A program made the translations under genes and the position numbers. From Actinomycetes bacterium (GTDB taxonomy: Bacteria; Actinomycetota; Acidimicrobiia; Acidimicrobiales; RAAP-2), in NCBI GenBank assembly GCA_021807965.1, contig JAKBCI010000108.1:1-6172 (forward strand): DNA of 6,172 nucleotides, written 5' to 3'. A model generated the notes under the pieces. It was not told the DNA's origin. It did no database searches and was given only the letters and a program-made list of their open reading frames with translations. Shown here in pieces: positions 1 through 5,732 of the stretch (positions are counted from its first letter, which is position 1; every line of letters starts with the position of its first letter).

Positions 1-199
1 GATCTTGTGCCATCTCGACAAGGCGATCGTCACCGACGTCGCGCACGAGTTGCACGCCCTCTTCAATGGTGCCGGGTCGCCGTCCTTCAAAGAGATCCGG
101 TGTGTGAACAGCGTGACCGTTGTCTCGGAGCGTCTGGGCGAACGATTGCACGCCCTCGGTTAGTCCCAAGACGTGATGGAAGAGCACGACTTCAGCCAC
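1..199 (-). CDS. Dienelactone hydrolase family protein, N-terminal part (runs off window edge)
   Basis: On the minus strand a GTG at 199-197 opens a frame that stays open to the window edge (66 codons). It reads VAEVVLFHHVLGLTEGV, then a segment with HTPDLFEGRRPGTIEEG. A first beta strand followed by HHVLGLTEG, then a PDLFEG turn, is the pattern of the alpha/beta-hydrolase dienelactone hydrolase family, cytoplasmic enzymes that hydrolyse lactone or ester bonds. The start is set by an in-frame stop at 217-215 and a purine-rich Shine-Dalgarno stretch (AAAAGGGGGG, 212-203) just upstream. The catalytic Cys, Asp and His lie further along and are outside the window, so activity cannot be judged. 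It is divergent from the MFS gene. The family call is fairly sure; the substrate is unknown. Confidence 0.8.
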   Translation of the reverse strand, partial: MAEVVLFHHVLGLTEGVQSFAQTLRDNGHAVHTPDLFEGRRPGTIEEGVQLVRDVGDDRLVEMAQD

Positions 200-252
200 G
201 TTCCCCCCTTTTGGTTACCGTGACATCGATGCGGACACGCGAACACTACCGC

Positions 253-279
253 GCGGCTGCGGTCGAGCGCCGAAGCCGC
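253..279. repeat. Imperfect inverted repeat in the divergent intergenic region
   Basis: GCGGCTGCGG (253-262) faces CCGAAGCCGC (270-279). Pairing gives 6 bp, one G/A mismatch and 3 bp around a 7-nt loop. No T tract follows on either strand, and both flanking genes point away, so a terminator is unlikely. It could be a binding site or chance GC-rich symmetry. Apart from this, 200-340 shows no feature I can support. Confidence 0.3.
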
Positions 280-340
280 TCCACAGGACGCACGGCTTGA
301 CCCAACGGCCGTTTCGAGATCGTCGGCGGGGGGCGAACAG

Positions 341-346
341 TATACT
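341..346 (+). promoter_or_regulatory. Candidate -10 element of the exporter operon
   Basis: TATACT matches the TATAAT consensus at five of six bases, in an AT-rich island within GC-rich DNA. It would place the transcription start near 353, inside the candidate MarR operator, and leave a leader of about 34 nt before the MFS gene. No good -35 element is seen at 16-18 bp upstream, so the promoter call is tentative. Confidence 0.35.
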
Positions 347-363
347 TACTTGATTACAACTAA
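346..363. promoter_or_regulatory. Candidate MarR-type operator
   Basis: TTACTTG-ATTA-CAACTAA is an 18-bp palindrome with one mismatched pair. The symmetry continues outward with TA/TA at 343-344 and 365-366, across one further mismatched pair. An AT-rich 16-20 bp palindrome with TTG-N4-CAA at its centre is the kind of site bound by MarR-family dimers. It overlaps the probable transcription start of the MFS-MarR operon and lies 23 bp before the MFS start codon. The inference is autorepression by the MarR protein encoded at 2147-2587; control of the divergent hydrolase gene is also possible. Confidence 0.55.
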
Positions 364-386
364 CTAGTGGAGGTCGACGTCAACCG

Positions 387-2150
387 ATGAACGCCTTGAA
401 GCACGCTCACCACGACCGGTACAAGTGGATCGCCTTGACGAACACGACGCTTGGCATCTTCATGGCCACGATCAATGGTTCGATTATTTTGATCTCGCTG
501 CCGGCGATCTTTCGAGGCGTCGGGATCAATCCCTTGTCACCGGGCAACGTTGGTTACCTCTTGTGGCTCCTCCAGGGTTACCTCCTCGTTACGGCGGTTC
601 TCGTGATCAGCCTCGGTCGATTGGGCGACATCAAAGGACGCGTGCGGATATACAACCTTGGTTTCGCCGTGTTCTCGGGAGCGTCGGCACTGCTAGCACT
701 GGATCCATTCCATAACGGATCCGGTGCGTTGTGGTTGGTGTTGTGGCGACTGGTTCAAGGAGTGGGCGGTGCGATGCTCTTCGCGAATTCGAGCGCGATC
801 ATCGTCGACGCGTTTCCACCGGAACAGCGCGGATTCGCGATGGGCATCAATCAAGTGGCCGCTATCGGCGGTTCGTTCGTCGGTCTGATTTTGGGAGGAC
901 TGTTATCCATTGGCGACTGGCGCCTCGTGTTCTGGGTCTCGGTGCCGGTTGGCCTCATCGGCACGGTCTGGGGCTACGTGAGCCTTCGTGACAATGGCGT
1001 TCGGGTGAACGCGAAAATTGACTGGTGGGGTAACGGTACGTTCGCCATCGGCCTCACGTCACTGCTGGTGGCCATCGTGTACGGCATCCAGCCGTACGGG
1101 GCTGACTCGATGGGCTGGACCTCGCCGACGGTGCTGAGCGCGTTCGCGATCAGCGTCGTGTTTCTCGCGGCCTTCTTGGTCATAGAGTCCCGCGTGGCGT
1201 CACCAATGTTCAATCTCAAGCTCTTCCGTATTCGGGCGTTCTTTACCGGGAGCGTTGCTGGCCTTCTCGCGGCGATCGCTCGCGGCGGGCTCCAGTTCAT
1301 GCTGATCATCTGGCTGCAGGGTATCTGGCTCCCGCTGCACGGCTACAGCTACGCGGCCACTCCGTTATGGGCGGGCATCTACCTGCTGCCGCTCACGATC
1401 GGTTTTCTGGTCGCGGGACCAATCTCGGGTTACCTGTCGGACCGTCACGGTGCGCGAATCCTTTCTACGACTGGTCTATTGGTGTTTGGGCTGAGTTTCG
1501 TCGGATTGCTCATTCTTTCGACTGACTTCGCGTACTGGCAGTTCGCGCTCCTGGTGGCTCTCAATGGATTGGGAGGTGGCATGTTCTCGGCGCCCAACTC
1601 GACGGCCATCATGAACAGCGTGGCGGCGAACGAACGGGGCGGCGCCGCCGGGATTCAAGCGGCGTTCATGAACTCGGGCATGGTGGTGTCTATCGGCGTG
1701 TTCTTCTCACTTATGATCGTGGGGCTCACCAATACGCTTCCGGGGAGCTTGTACCGAGGATTGACAACGCACGGCGTTGCCGCCTCGCAGGCCCGCGCTG
1801 TTGCGAACCTCCCCGCGGTGGGCAGCCTCTTCTCCTCGTTCTTGGGTTTGAATCCGCTTAAGAGCTTGCTCGGCAGCCAAAGCGCCGCGCACGTCTCCCA
1901 GGCGCAGTGGACTGCGTTGACGGGGAAGCACTTCTTCCCCAGTTTGATCTTGACGCCGTTTCACCACGGACTGGTGATTGTCTTCTCATTGGCTATTTCG
2001 ATGGCGGTCATTGGTGCGGTGTTCTCGTCGTTGCGCGGCGAGCGCTACGTCAACCGAGAGTTGTCGATGCAGGAGCACGTCGACGATATCTCGTTGGCCG
2101 GGGGCGCTGTCCCCGGCGAGGTTGCCCTCGAGAGTGACGTGGTCCGATGA
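387..2150 (+). CDS. MFS drug-export-type transporter (DHA2-like, 14-helix class)
   Basis: The 587-residue hydrophobic protein carries the Major Facilitator signatures of proton-driven multidrug exporters. Motif A is [11 protein letters not shown] at residues 77-87 (loop 2-3). A motif B-like [11 protein letters not shown] begins at 120, with R121 and Q124-G125. A motif C-like [10 protein letters not shown] lies at 162-171, the antiporter motif of helix 5. The length and number of hydrophobic segments fit the 14-helix EmrB/QacA (DHA2) group. The first helix reads [13 protein letters not shown] (27-39) instead of the common D-x-T-I-V-N-V-A-L-P, typical of a separate actinobacterial-style subgroup. 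A long polar, Ala/Ser-rich stretch around 450-530 precedes the last helix. A GGAGG at 369-373 precedes the ATG by 13 nt, which is longish, but no other in-frame start fits. The stop overlaps the MarR gene, so an inducer of that regulator is probably a substrate. The substrate itself is unknown. Confidence 0.9.
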   Translation: MNALKHAHHDRYKWIALTNTTLGIFMATINGSIILISLPAIFRGVGINPLSPGNVGYLLWLLQGYLLVTAVLVISLGRLGDIKGRVRIYNLGFAVFSGASALLALDPFHNGSGALWLVLWRLVQGVGGAMLFANSSAIIVDAFPPEQRGFAMGINQVAAIGGSFVGLILGGLLSIGDWRLVFWVSVPVGLIGTVWGYVSLRDNGVRVNAKIDWWGNGTFAIGLTSLLVAIVYGIQPYGADSMGWTSPTVLSAFAISVVFLAAFLVIESRVASPMFNLKLFRIRAFFTGSVAGLLAAIARGGLQFMLIIWLQGIWLPLHGYSYAATPLWAGIYLLPLTIGFLVAGPISGYLSDRHGARILSTTGLLVFGLSFVGLLILSTDFAYWQFALLVALNGLGGGMFSAPNSTAIMNSVAANERGGAAGIQAAFMNSGMVVSIGVFFSLMIVGLTNTLPGSLYRGLTTHGVAASQARAVANLPAVGSLFSSFLGLNPLKSLLGSQSAAHVSQAQWTALTGKHFFPSLILTPFHHGLVIVFSLAISMAVIGAVFSSLRGERYVNRELSMQEHVDDISLAGGAVPGEVALESDVVR

Positions 2151-2587
2151 GCGTGGACGTCAACGTCAGCGCGACTGACGCCGCCCGATTGAACTTGATC
2201 GTCAGTCGACTGATGCGGACGATCCGCCAGCACGCGGCCGCCGGGCTCTCACCGTCGCAGGTTTCCGCACTGGTGACCGTGGACGAACGTGGACCGCTTC
2301 GCATCAGCGCCCTGGCGAGTCTGGAGTCGCTCGGGGCACCGGCGGCTACGCGGGTGGTAGCGACACTCGAGGAGTTGGGGCTCGTGTCACGCAGCTGTGA
2401 CCCCCTCGATCGACGGGCCTCACTGATCGCCGTGACGAGCGACGGTGTCAAAACGCTGCGGACGCTGCGTCACGAGCGTACGCTCGGGCTCGACGCGCAG
2501 CTGGAGACGCTCACGCCCGGCGAACGGCGCGACCTGATTCGCGCACTACCAGTACTGGAGAAAATCTCGAACGGCGCCACTCGATAA
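2147..2587 (+). CDS. MarR-family winged-helix transcriptional regulator
   Basis: The 146-residue protein has the MarR layout. An N-terminal dimer helix is followed by a helix beginning LSPSQVSAL (34-42), a recognition helix around [17 protein letters not shown] (64-80), the wing [16 protein letters not shown] starting at residue 85 with its D-x-x-D-R-R signature, and a C-terminal dimer helix. MarR proteins bind palindromic operators as dimers and release them on binding phenolic or drug-like ligands, or on cysteine oxidation. The ATG overlaps the exporter stop (ATGA), so the two genes are translationally coupled. The likely target is the palindrome at 346-363 upstream of the exporter. Cys84, at the base of the wing, is the only cysteine; a redox role is possible but not shown. 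Confidence 0.9.
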   Translation: MSVDVNVSATDAARLNLIVSRLMRTIRQHAAAGLSPSQVSALVTVDERGPLRISALASLESLGAPAATRVVATLEELGLVSRSCDPLDRRASLIAVTSDGVKTLRTLRHERTLGLDAQLETLTPGERRDLIRALPVLEKISNGATR

Positions 2588-2620
2588 CGGCCACTCGTCG
2601 CGCGACCGTTGGGAGGCGAG

Positions 2621-2625
2621 AAAGG
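2621..2625 (+). promoter_or_regulatory. Ribosome binding site that sets the ATPase start
   Basis: AAAGG, within GAGAAAGGTGG, lies 7 nt before ATG 2633. It favours that start over an in-frame TTG at 2609, which would add eight residues (MGGEKGGA) that read as translated Shine-Dalgarno sequence. Confidence 0.65.
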
Positions 2626-2632
2626 TGGTGCG

Positions 2633-3364
2633 ATGTTCGACGAGCAACTGACGGATATAGGGCAGTGTTGGCGTGACGTGGCGGACGTCCTGGCGGCGGG
2701 AATCGACCGATTGGTCTTGTACGGTCCGCCGGGCACTGGTAAGACGTACGCCGCGCTGCACTTAGGCGAACACGGAGGTGTGGCCGAGCGTCTGGTCTGC
2801 ACCGAGGACTTAACCACCGGTGAGATTACCGGCACGTGGATTCCGTCGGGTGACGGGACGTGGCGATGGCGCGAGGGACCGGCTATCCGCGCGTGGACTG
2901 CGCGCGGTGAACGTGGTGGCCGACTAGTGATCGACGAGGTCGATCGAGCGTCGGGCGATGCCTTGAGTACCCTGCTGGCAGTGACCGACACGACCGAGTC
3001 GGCTAGGTGGCGCAACCCAGAAACCGGTGCGTGGGTGGCGCCCGGCCCCGAGTTCAGCGTCGTCATGACGACGAACTTGGAGGAACTCGACGAGCTACCG
3101 TCGGCACTGCGGGATCGATTTGCGGTGGCGGTTCGCATCGACCGGCCCCATCCGAACGCCGTGGCGCGCTTGAGCGACGACCTTCAGGCACCGGCGCTAG
3201 CTGGATCACTCGGCGAAGCGTCTCGACGCGTATCGCTGCGCAGCTTCTACGCGTTTGATCGACTTCGCGATCGGTACGGTTCGCCACGGGCGGCAGAACT
3301 GGTGTTCGGTGGCGACCGGGCGAACGCCATACTCGACGCGCTCAGCGTGGCGGCGCTGCGGTGA
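2633..3364 (+). CDS. MoxR/CbbQ-like AAA+ ATPase
   Basis: The 243-residue protein is a single AAA+ module of the dynein-related AAA_5 / MoxR type. Walker A is GPPGTGKT (31-38), Walker B is LVIDEVDRA (98-106), sensor 1 is MTTN with N148, and LRDRF (159-163) supplies the probable arginine finger region. Between the Walker motifs, TGEITGTWIPSGDGTW (62-77) then REGPAIRAW (80-88) is the region that in CbbQ, NorQ and MoxR precedes the Walker B strand. These ATPases form hexameric rings and remodel or activate a partner protein, usually carrying a VWA domain. The partner here should be the next gene, which starts inside this stop codon (GTGA). It is slightly short for the family, with a compact C-terminal lid. 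It begins 45 bp after the marR-type gene; no clear promoter is seen in that gap, so read-through from the exporter operon is possible. Confidence 0.87.
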   Translation: MFDEQLTDIGQCWRDVADVLAAGIDRLVLYGPPGTGKTYAALHLGEHGGVAERLVCTEDLTTGEITGTWIPSGDGTWRWREGPAIRAWTARGERGGRLVIDEVDRASGDALSTLLAVTDTTESARWRNPETGAWVAPGPEFSVVMTTNLEELDELPSALRDRFAVAVRIDRPHPNAVARLSDDLQAPALAGSLGEASRRVSLRSFYAFDRLRDRYGSPRAAELVFGGDRANAILDALSVAALR

Positions 3365-4713
3365 GTCCAGCGCCCGTCTTTCCGGAATTGGTGACCGGCC
3401 GGGCCGACGGTTTCATTCCGTCGGCGTGGCGCATCGAGCGCGGATCAACGTGGCGCGGTGACGCGAGCTGCGACCTGAGCGGTCGCATTCTGCGGGTGCC
3501 GTGGGAGACCGACGAGCGCGCACGAGTCGTGCGGGCGCACGAGCTGGTGCACGTGCGCGTCAGCCCACATCGTCGGGACTGGGGAACGAGCATTGCCGAC
3601 GTGTCCTACCGGGCTCTCGAGTGTGCCGAGGAGATGCGCGTCAACACAATTTTGGCACGGCTTGGTTTCGCGGTCGACCAGTTACGCGACGGGAGCGAGC
3701 GCCTCGGTGGCGAGCGTCTGGCCACGAGCGGCGACTGGTCCGAGGCGGTCTGCTTCCTCCTGGCGGTCATCGGCACCGGCGCGGAGCGGGACTTCGTGCG
3801 CGGCGTGCGCCGAGGCGACCCCAGCTGGGCGCCAGCGCTACGCGCCGTAGCGTCGCGCGCGCGCGCGATTGTTCGGTCCGCAACGGCCGATGAGCTTGGA
3901 GCGACGACGGTGAACGCCGACGGGTGGCCCGTCGGCTACGACGCGTTCAGCATTCCCCTGGCTCGTCTCGTTACCTCCGTTCGAGACGCTCGGATTCCTC
4001 GGGACCCTGAGGAGCTGCGTCGCTTTCGTCGGGCCCTGTTGCCCGGTGGTCGTCGACCACCGAGTGGACACTTCGCCGAATTGCACTTCGAACCTACGTC
4101 GTTGCGTCACCGGCCGCGCTCCGCTGGTGTGCGCCGTGTTCGCCCGTCGGTAAGTGGTTCGGTGATGCGATTCCCGAGTCGCCTGTTGACCGATGATCAG
4201 CGACGCGCTTTCGCCTCGCGCTCGCAGCGTCACGGCGGCGTGGTGGTCATCGATCAGTCGGGTTCGATGGACATCGAGCGCGAGCAACTGGAAGCCCTCG
4301 TGCGCCAGGCACCGGATTCGGTGGTGGTGGGCTATAGCCACCGGCCGGGGGATACCGGTACGCAACCCAACGCGTGGGTGCTCGCTCAGCGCGGTGGCGT
4401 CGTGGTCGAACCGCCGAGTGGCAACGTCGGGAATGGCGTAGACGGCCCGATCCTGCGGTGGGCGATTCATCGTCGGCGAGCGGGTGAACCACTGATTTGG
4501 GTCACTGACGGTCAGGTGACTGATTCGGCAGATCACCCTGACGAAGCGTTGGCGCGCGAATGCGCGCAACTCGTACGTTCGCACGGCATCATCATGGTGC
4601 GATCGATCAACGACGTTGCGGCGGTGTTGCGGCAACGACGACGGCCGTCGCCACGTGACGCGCAATTCGGTCGCGTGGGGCGGGCTCTAGCCACGCTCTC
4701 GACTCGGGTCTAA
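3361..4713 (+). CDS. HExxH putative metallopeptidase region fused to a VWA-like domain
   Basis: The 450-residue protein has no signal peptide or membrane segment. Its N-terminal part holds HELVH (60-64), an HExxH zinc-binding motif, followed by ALECAEEMRVN (85-95), whose glutamates could give the third zinc ligand. Its C-terminal part is von Willebrand factor A-like: a hydrophobic strand, DQSGSM (298-303, the D-x-S-x-S metal-ion site), and WVTDGQ with D383 as the distal acidic residue. The expected middle threonine is not obvious; the matching loop reads GNVGNGVDGP. The layout resembles DUF2201-type proteins, described as a putative metallopeptidase domain with a VWA-like domain, but that assignment is from memory. 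The GTG start overlaps the ATPase stop, giving tight coupling and implying an ATPase-VWA pair of MoxR type. A basic, Arg/Pro-rich linker lies at about 220-275. Substrate and process are unknown. Confidence 0.8.
   Translation: MSPAPVFPELVTGRADGFIPSAWRIERGSTWRGDASCDLSGRILRVPWETDERARVVRAHELVHVRVSPHRRDWGTSIADVSYRALECAEEMRVNTILARLGFAVDQLRDGSERLGGERLATSGDWSEAVCFLLAVIGTGAERDFVRGVRRGDPSWAPALRAVASRARAIVRSATADELGATTVNADGWPVGYDAFSIPLARLVTSVRDARIPRDPEELRRFRRALLPGGRRPPSGHFAELHFEPTSLRHRPRSAGVRRVRPSVSGSVMRFPSRLLTDDQRRAFASRSQRHGGVVVIDQSGSMDIEREQLEALVRQAPDSVVVGYSHRPGDTGTQPNAWVLAQRGGVVVEPPSGNVGNGVDGPILRWAIHRRRAGEPLIWVTDGQVTDSADHPDEALARECAQLVRSHGIIMVRSINDVAAVLRQRRRPSPRDAQFGRVGRALATLSTRV
3854..3867. repeat. (CG)7 dinucleotide tract inside the VWA gene
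   Basis: Fourteen bases of pure alternating CG encode part of SRARAI in the segment between the HExxH and VWA regions. Such tracts can adopt Z-form DNA and can slip during replication; a one-unit change would shift the frame before the VWA domain. At this GC content it may be incidental. Confidence 0.6.
4044..4062. repeat. Perfect 9-bp inverted repeat with 1-nt spacer in the VWA gene
   Basis: CGGTGGTCG-T-CGACCACCG is perfectly symmetric and encodes the Gly-Arg-Arg-Pro-Pro linker before the VWA domain. It could be a protein binding site or an mRNA hairpin, or it may simply follow from GGT/CGT/CGA/CCA codons. Confidence 0.5.
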
Positions 4714-4741
4714 CCGTTCATCAGGAAGGACACCTCCCCAC

Positions 4742-4770
4742 TTGATAGACGAACACCTGTTCGCTAGAAT
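4742..4770 (+). promoter_or_regulatory. Sigma-70-type promoter of the LysM-nrdR operon
   Basis: TTGATA (4742-4747) and TAGAAT (4765-4770) each match the housekeeping consensus at five of six bases, with an exact 17-bp spacer. Transcription would start near 4777, within the second LexA box. LexA box 1 fills the spacer and box 2 covers the start point, so repressor on either site should block polymerase. The leader is only about 27 nt. Confidence 0.8.
4750..4763. promoter_or_regulatory. LexA (SOS) box 1
   Basis: CGAACACCTGTTCG matches the actinobacterial/Gram-positive SOS box CGAAC-N4-GTTCG exactly. It lies between the -35 and -10 elements. Confidence 0.9.
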
Positions 4771-4771
4771 A

Positions 4772-4785
4772 CGAACAGGTGTTCG
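4772..4785. promoter_or_regulatory. LexA (SOS) box 2
   Basis: CGAACAGGTGTTCG is the reverse complement of box 1 and again a full match to CGAAC-N4-GTTCG. Its centre is 22 bp from that of box 1, about two helical turns, so two LexA dimers would sit on nearly the same DNA face over the promoter. Confidence 0.9.
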
Positions 4786-4791
4786 TCTATC

Positions 4792-4797
4792 AAGGAG
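4792..4797 (+). promoter_or_regulatory. Ribosome binding site of the LysM gene, partly in the repeat arm
   Basis: AAGGAG lies 6 nt before ATG 4804, which fixes the start. Its first three bases are the last bases of the right repeat arm, so a hairpin in a read-through transcript would partly hide it. The transcript from the SOS promoter lacks the left arm and leaves the site free. Confidence 0.8.
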
Positions 4798-4803
4798 TTC
4801 GAG

Positions 4804-5229
4804 ATGTCCGCACTCGCCGAAGTTGCCGTAGACGTGGCTCCGTGTGCGCCAAGGCAGCTCCGCTTGGTCCGCTCGCCAGCGACCGTGTGGCGAACGGGAA
4901 CAACGCTCGCGGCGCGGCGCATGGTCCGTCAACGGCGCCGGCGGTGGCGGCGACGGGTACTGATCGTGTGTGGTGTCATTATTGGTGGTGGCGTGTTGTC
5001 GTGGCCGGGACACGCGCTTGGTGGCACCACGGGGACCGGATTGCCTACGGACCTCGCGACGGGGACGAGCGTGGCGTCGGGCATGGTCTACGTCGTACAA
5101 GAGGGTGACACGATTGGATCCATCGCACGACTTGCGAATCCGGTGGATCCGCCCCTGGCACGCCGACTGCTCGTTCGCGAGCTTCGCTCATCAGTGGTGG
5201 TGCCCGGCGAGCACGTCCTTATACCATAA
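4804..5229 (+). CDS. SOS-inducible LysM membrane protein, ChiZ/DivS/YneA-like cell-division inhibitor
   Basis: The 141-residue protein has three parts. The N-terminal cytoplasmic region (1-51) is disordered-looking and ends in a very basic run, RQRRRRWRRR (42-51); 14 arginines lie between 17 and 51. One membrane segment follows (about 52-68). A Gly/Thr-rich linker leads to a C-terminal LysM peptidoglycan-binding domain (about 95-141) with VYVVQEGDTIGSIA at its start and VPGEHVLIP at its end. This is the build of mycobacterial ChiZ (Rv2719c), C. glutamicum DivS and B. subtilis YneA, SOS-induced proteins that delay septation after DNA damage. The double LexA box promoter directly upstream supports the same role. 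nrdR follows after 15 bp, as in mycobacteria. Sequence similarity among these proteins is low beyond LysM, so the call rests on architecture, promoter and neighbours. Confidence 0.85.
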   Translation: MSALAEVAVDVAPCAPRQLRLVRSPATVWRTGTTLAARRMVRQRRRRWRRRVLIVCGVIIGGGVLSWPGHALGGTTGTGLPTDLATGTSVASGMVYVVQEGDTIGSIARLANPVDPPLARRLLVRELRSSVVVPGEHVLIP

Positions 5230-5231
5230 TC

Positions 5232-5237
5232 AAAAGG
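5232..5237 (+). promoter_or_regulatory. Ribosome binding site favouring the upstream GTG start of nrdR
   Basis: AAAAGG lies 7 nt before GTG 5245. It is 22 nt from the ATG at 5260, where most NrdR proteins would begin (MRCPYC), and no good site precedes that ATG. Confidence 0.5.
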
Positions 5238-5244
5238 TGTTTAC

Positions 5245-5730
5245 GTGTATCGTGGCGTAATGCGGTGCCCCTACTGTTCGGCGGACGACGATCGCGTGGT
5301 CGATTCGCGTCTCGCCGAGGATGGCGTGGCCATACGACGCCGACGCGAGTGCGCCGCCTGTGGGCAGCGCTATACGACCTTTGAACGCATCGAAGAGGTG
5401 GGCTTCTTCGTGGTGAAGCGCTCCGGTGACCGAGAGCCGTTCGTTCGCGCGAAGATTCTTACGGGGATCCGCGCGGCGTGCAAGAACCGTCCGGTCAACG
5501 AGTCGGTGATGGAGTCCATCGCGACCACCGTGGAAGAGTCGATGCGGCTCCTCAATCGTGATGTCTCGAGCGAGGAGGTCGGCCGGTCGGCGTTGGACGC
5601 ACTGCGACCGATTGACGACGTGGCCTACGTGCGCTTCGCGTCGGTCTACAAGGGGTTCGAGGGCACCGAGGACTTTGCGCGCGAGATCGGCATGCTCGTG
5701 AAGTCGACGGCGCCTAAACTCCGTAGCTAG
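5245..5730 (+). CDS. nrdR: Transcriptional repressor NrdR
   Basis: NrdR is an ATP/dATP-sensing repressor of ribonucleotide reductase genes. The N-terminal zinc ribbon is intact: CPYC (C8, C11) and CAAC (C36, C39), then GQRYTTFER (40-48). The ATP-cone domain follows, beginning near FFVVKRSGDREPF and running to about residue 144, including the nucleotide-binding KR pair. Length (161 residues from GTG 5245, or 156 from ATG 5260) is normal. The GTG is preferred because of its ribosome binding site, although it adds five residues before the usual MRCPYC beginning. It lies 15 bp after the LysM gene and probably shares the SOS promoter. No ribonucleotide reductase gene and no evident NrdR-box pair is in the window. 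Confidence 0.96.
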   Translation: MYRGVMRCPYCSADDDRVVDSRLAEDGVAIRRRRECAACGQRYTTFERIEEVGFFVVKRSGDREPFVRAKILTGIRAACKNRPVNESVMESIATTVEESMRLLNRDVSSEEVGRSALDALRPIDDVAYVRFASVYKGFEGTEDFAREIGMLVKSTAPKLRS

Positions 5731-5732
5731 CC

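Larger units (their letters stand above)
4741..4794. repeat. Perfect 23-bp inverted repeat carrying the SOS promoter
   Basis: The arms 4741-4763 and 4772-4794 are exact reverse complements, separated by the 8-nt spacer CTAGAATA. Each arm carries one complete LexA box plus the outer sequence CTTGATAGA / TCTATCAAG. The right arm ends inside the Shine-Dalgarno sequence of the LysM gene (AAG of AAGGAG). No T tract follows, so it is not a standard terminator, though an RNA running through from upstream could fold it into a very stable hairpin. Confidence 0.97.

Noticed and set aside
7..300. Plus-strand open frame of 97 codons at the left edge
   Set aside because: The opposite strand gives a clear dienelactone-hydrolase-like protein with a good start and ribosome binding site, while this frame gives an Arg-rich product without motifs.
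2098..2116. Hairpin CCGGGG / CCCCGG near the end of the MFS gene
   Set aside because: The 6-bp stem lies inside coding sequence 31 nt before the MarR start, without a T tract; it most likely reflects Gly/Ala/Pro codons.
2597..2606. 10-bp palindrome GTCGCGCGAC between the MarR and ATPase genes
   Set aside because: Short, pure GC-rich symmetry is expected by chance here, and no promoter or terminator features accompany it.
2470..3138. Minus-strand open frame of 222 codons
   Set aside because: It runs across the MarR end and the ATPase Walker motifs on the other strand, and its Ser/Arg-rich product has no recognisable domain.
3838..4665. Minus-strand open frame of 275 codons opposite the VWA gene
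   Set aside because: It lies wholly opposite a gene with clear motifs, its product is Arg/His-rich and low-complexity, and no family pattern is visible; it is a high-GC shadow.
4711..4740. Possible terminator after the VWA gene
   Set aside because: GGAAGG and CCTCCC pair poorly around a 3-nt loop and no T tract follows.
4687..5100. Minus-strand open frame across the SOS promoter and LysM gene
   Set aside because: It crosses a promoter with two LexA boxes and opposes a gene with a clear LysM domain; its product is not lexA-like.
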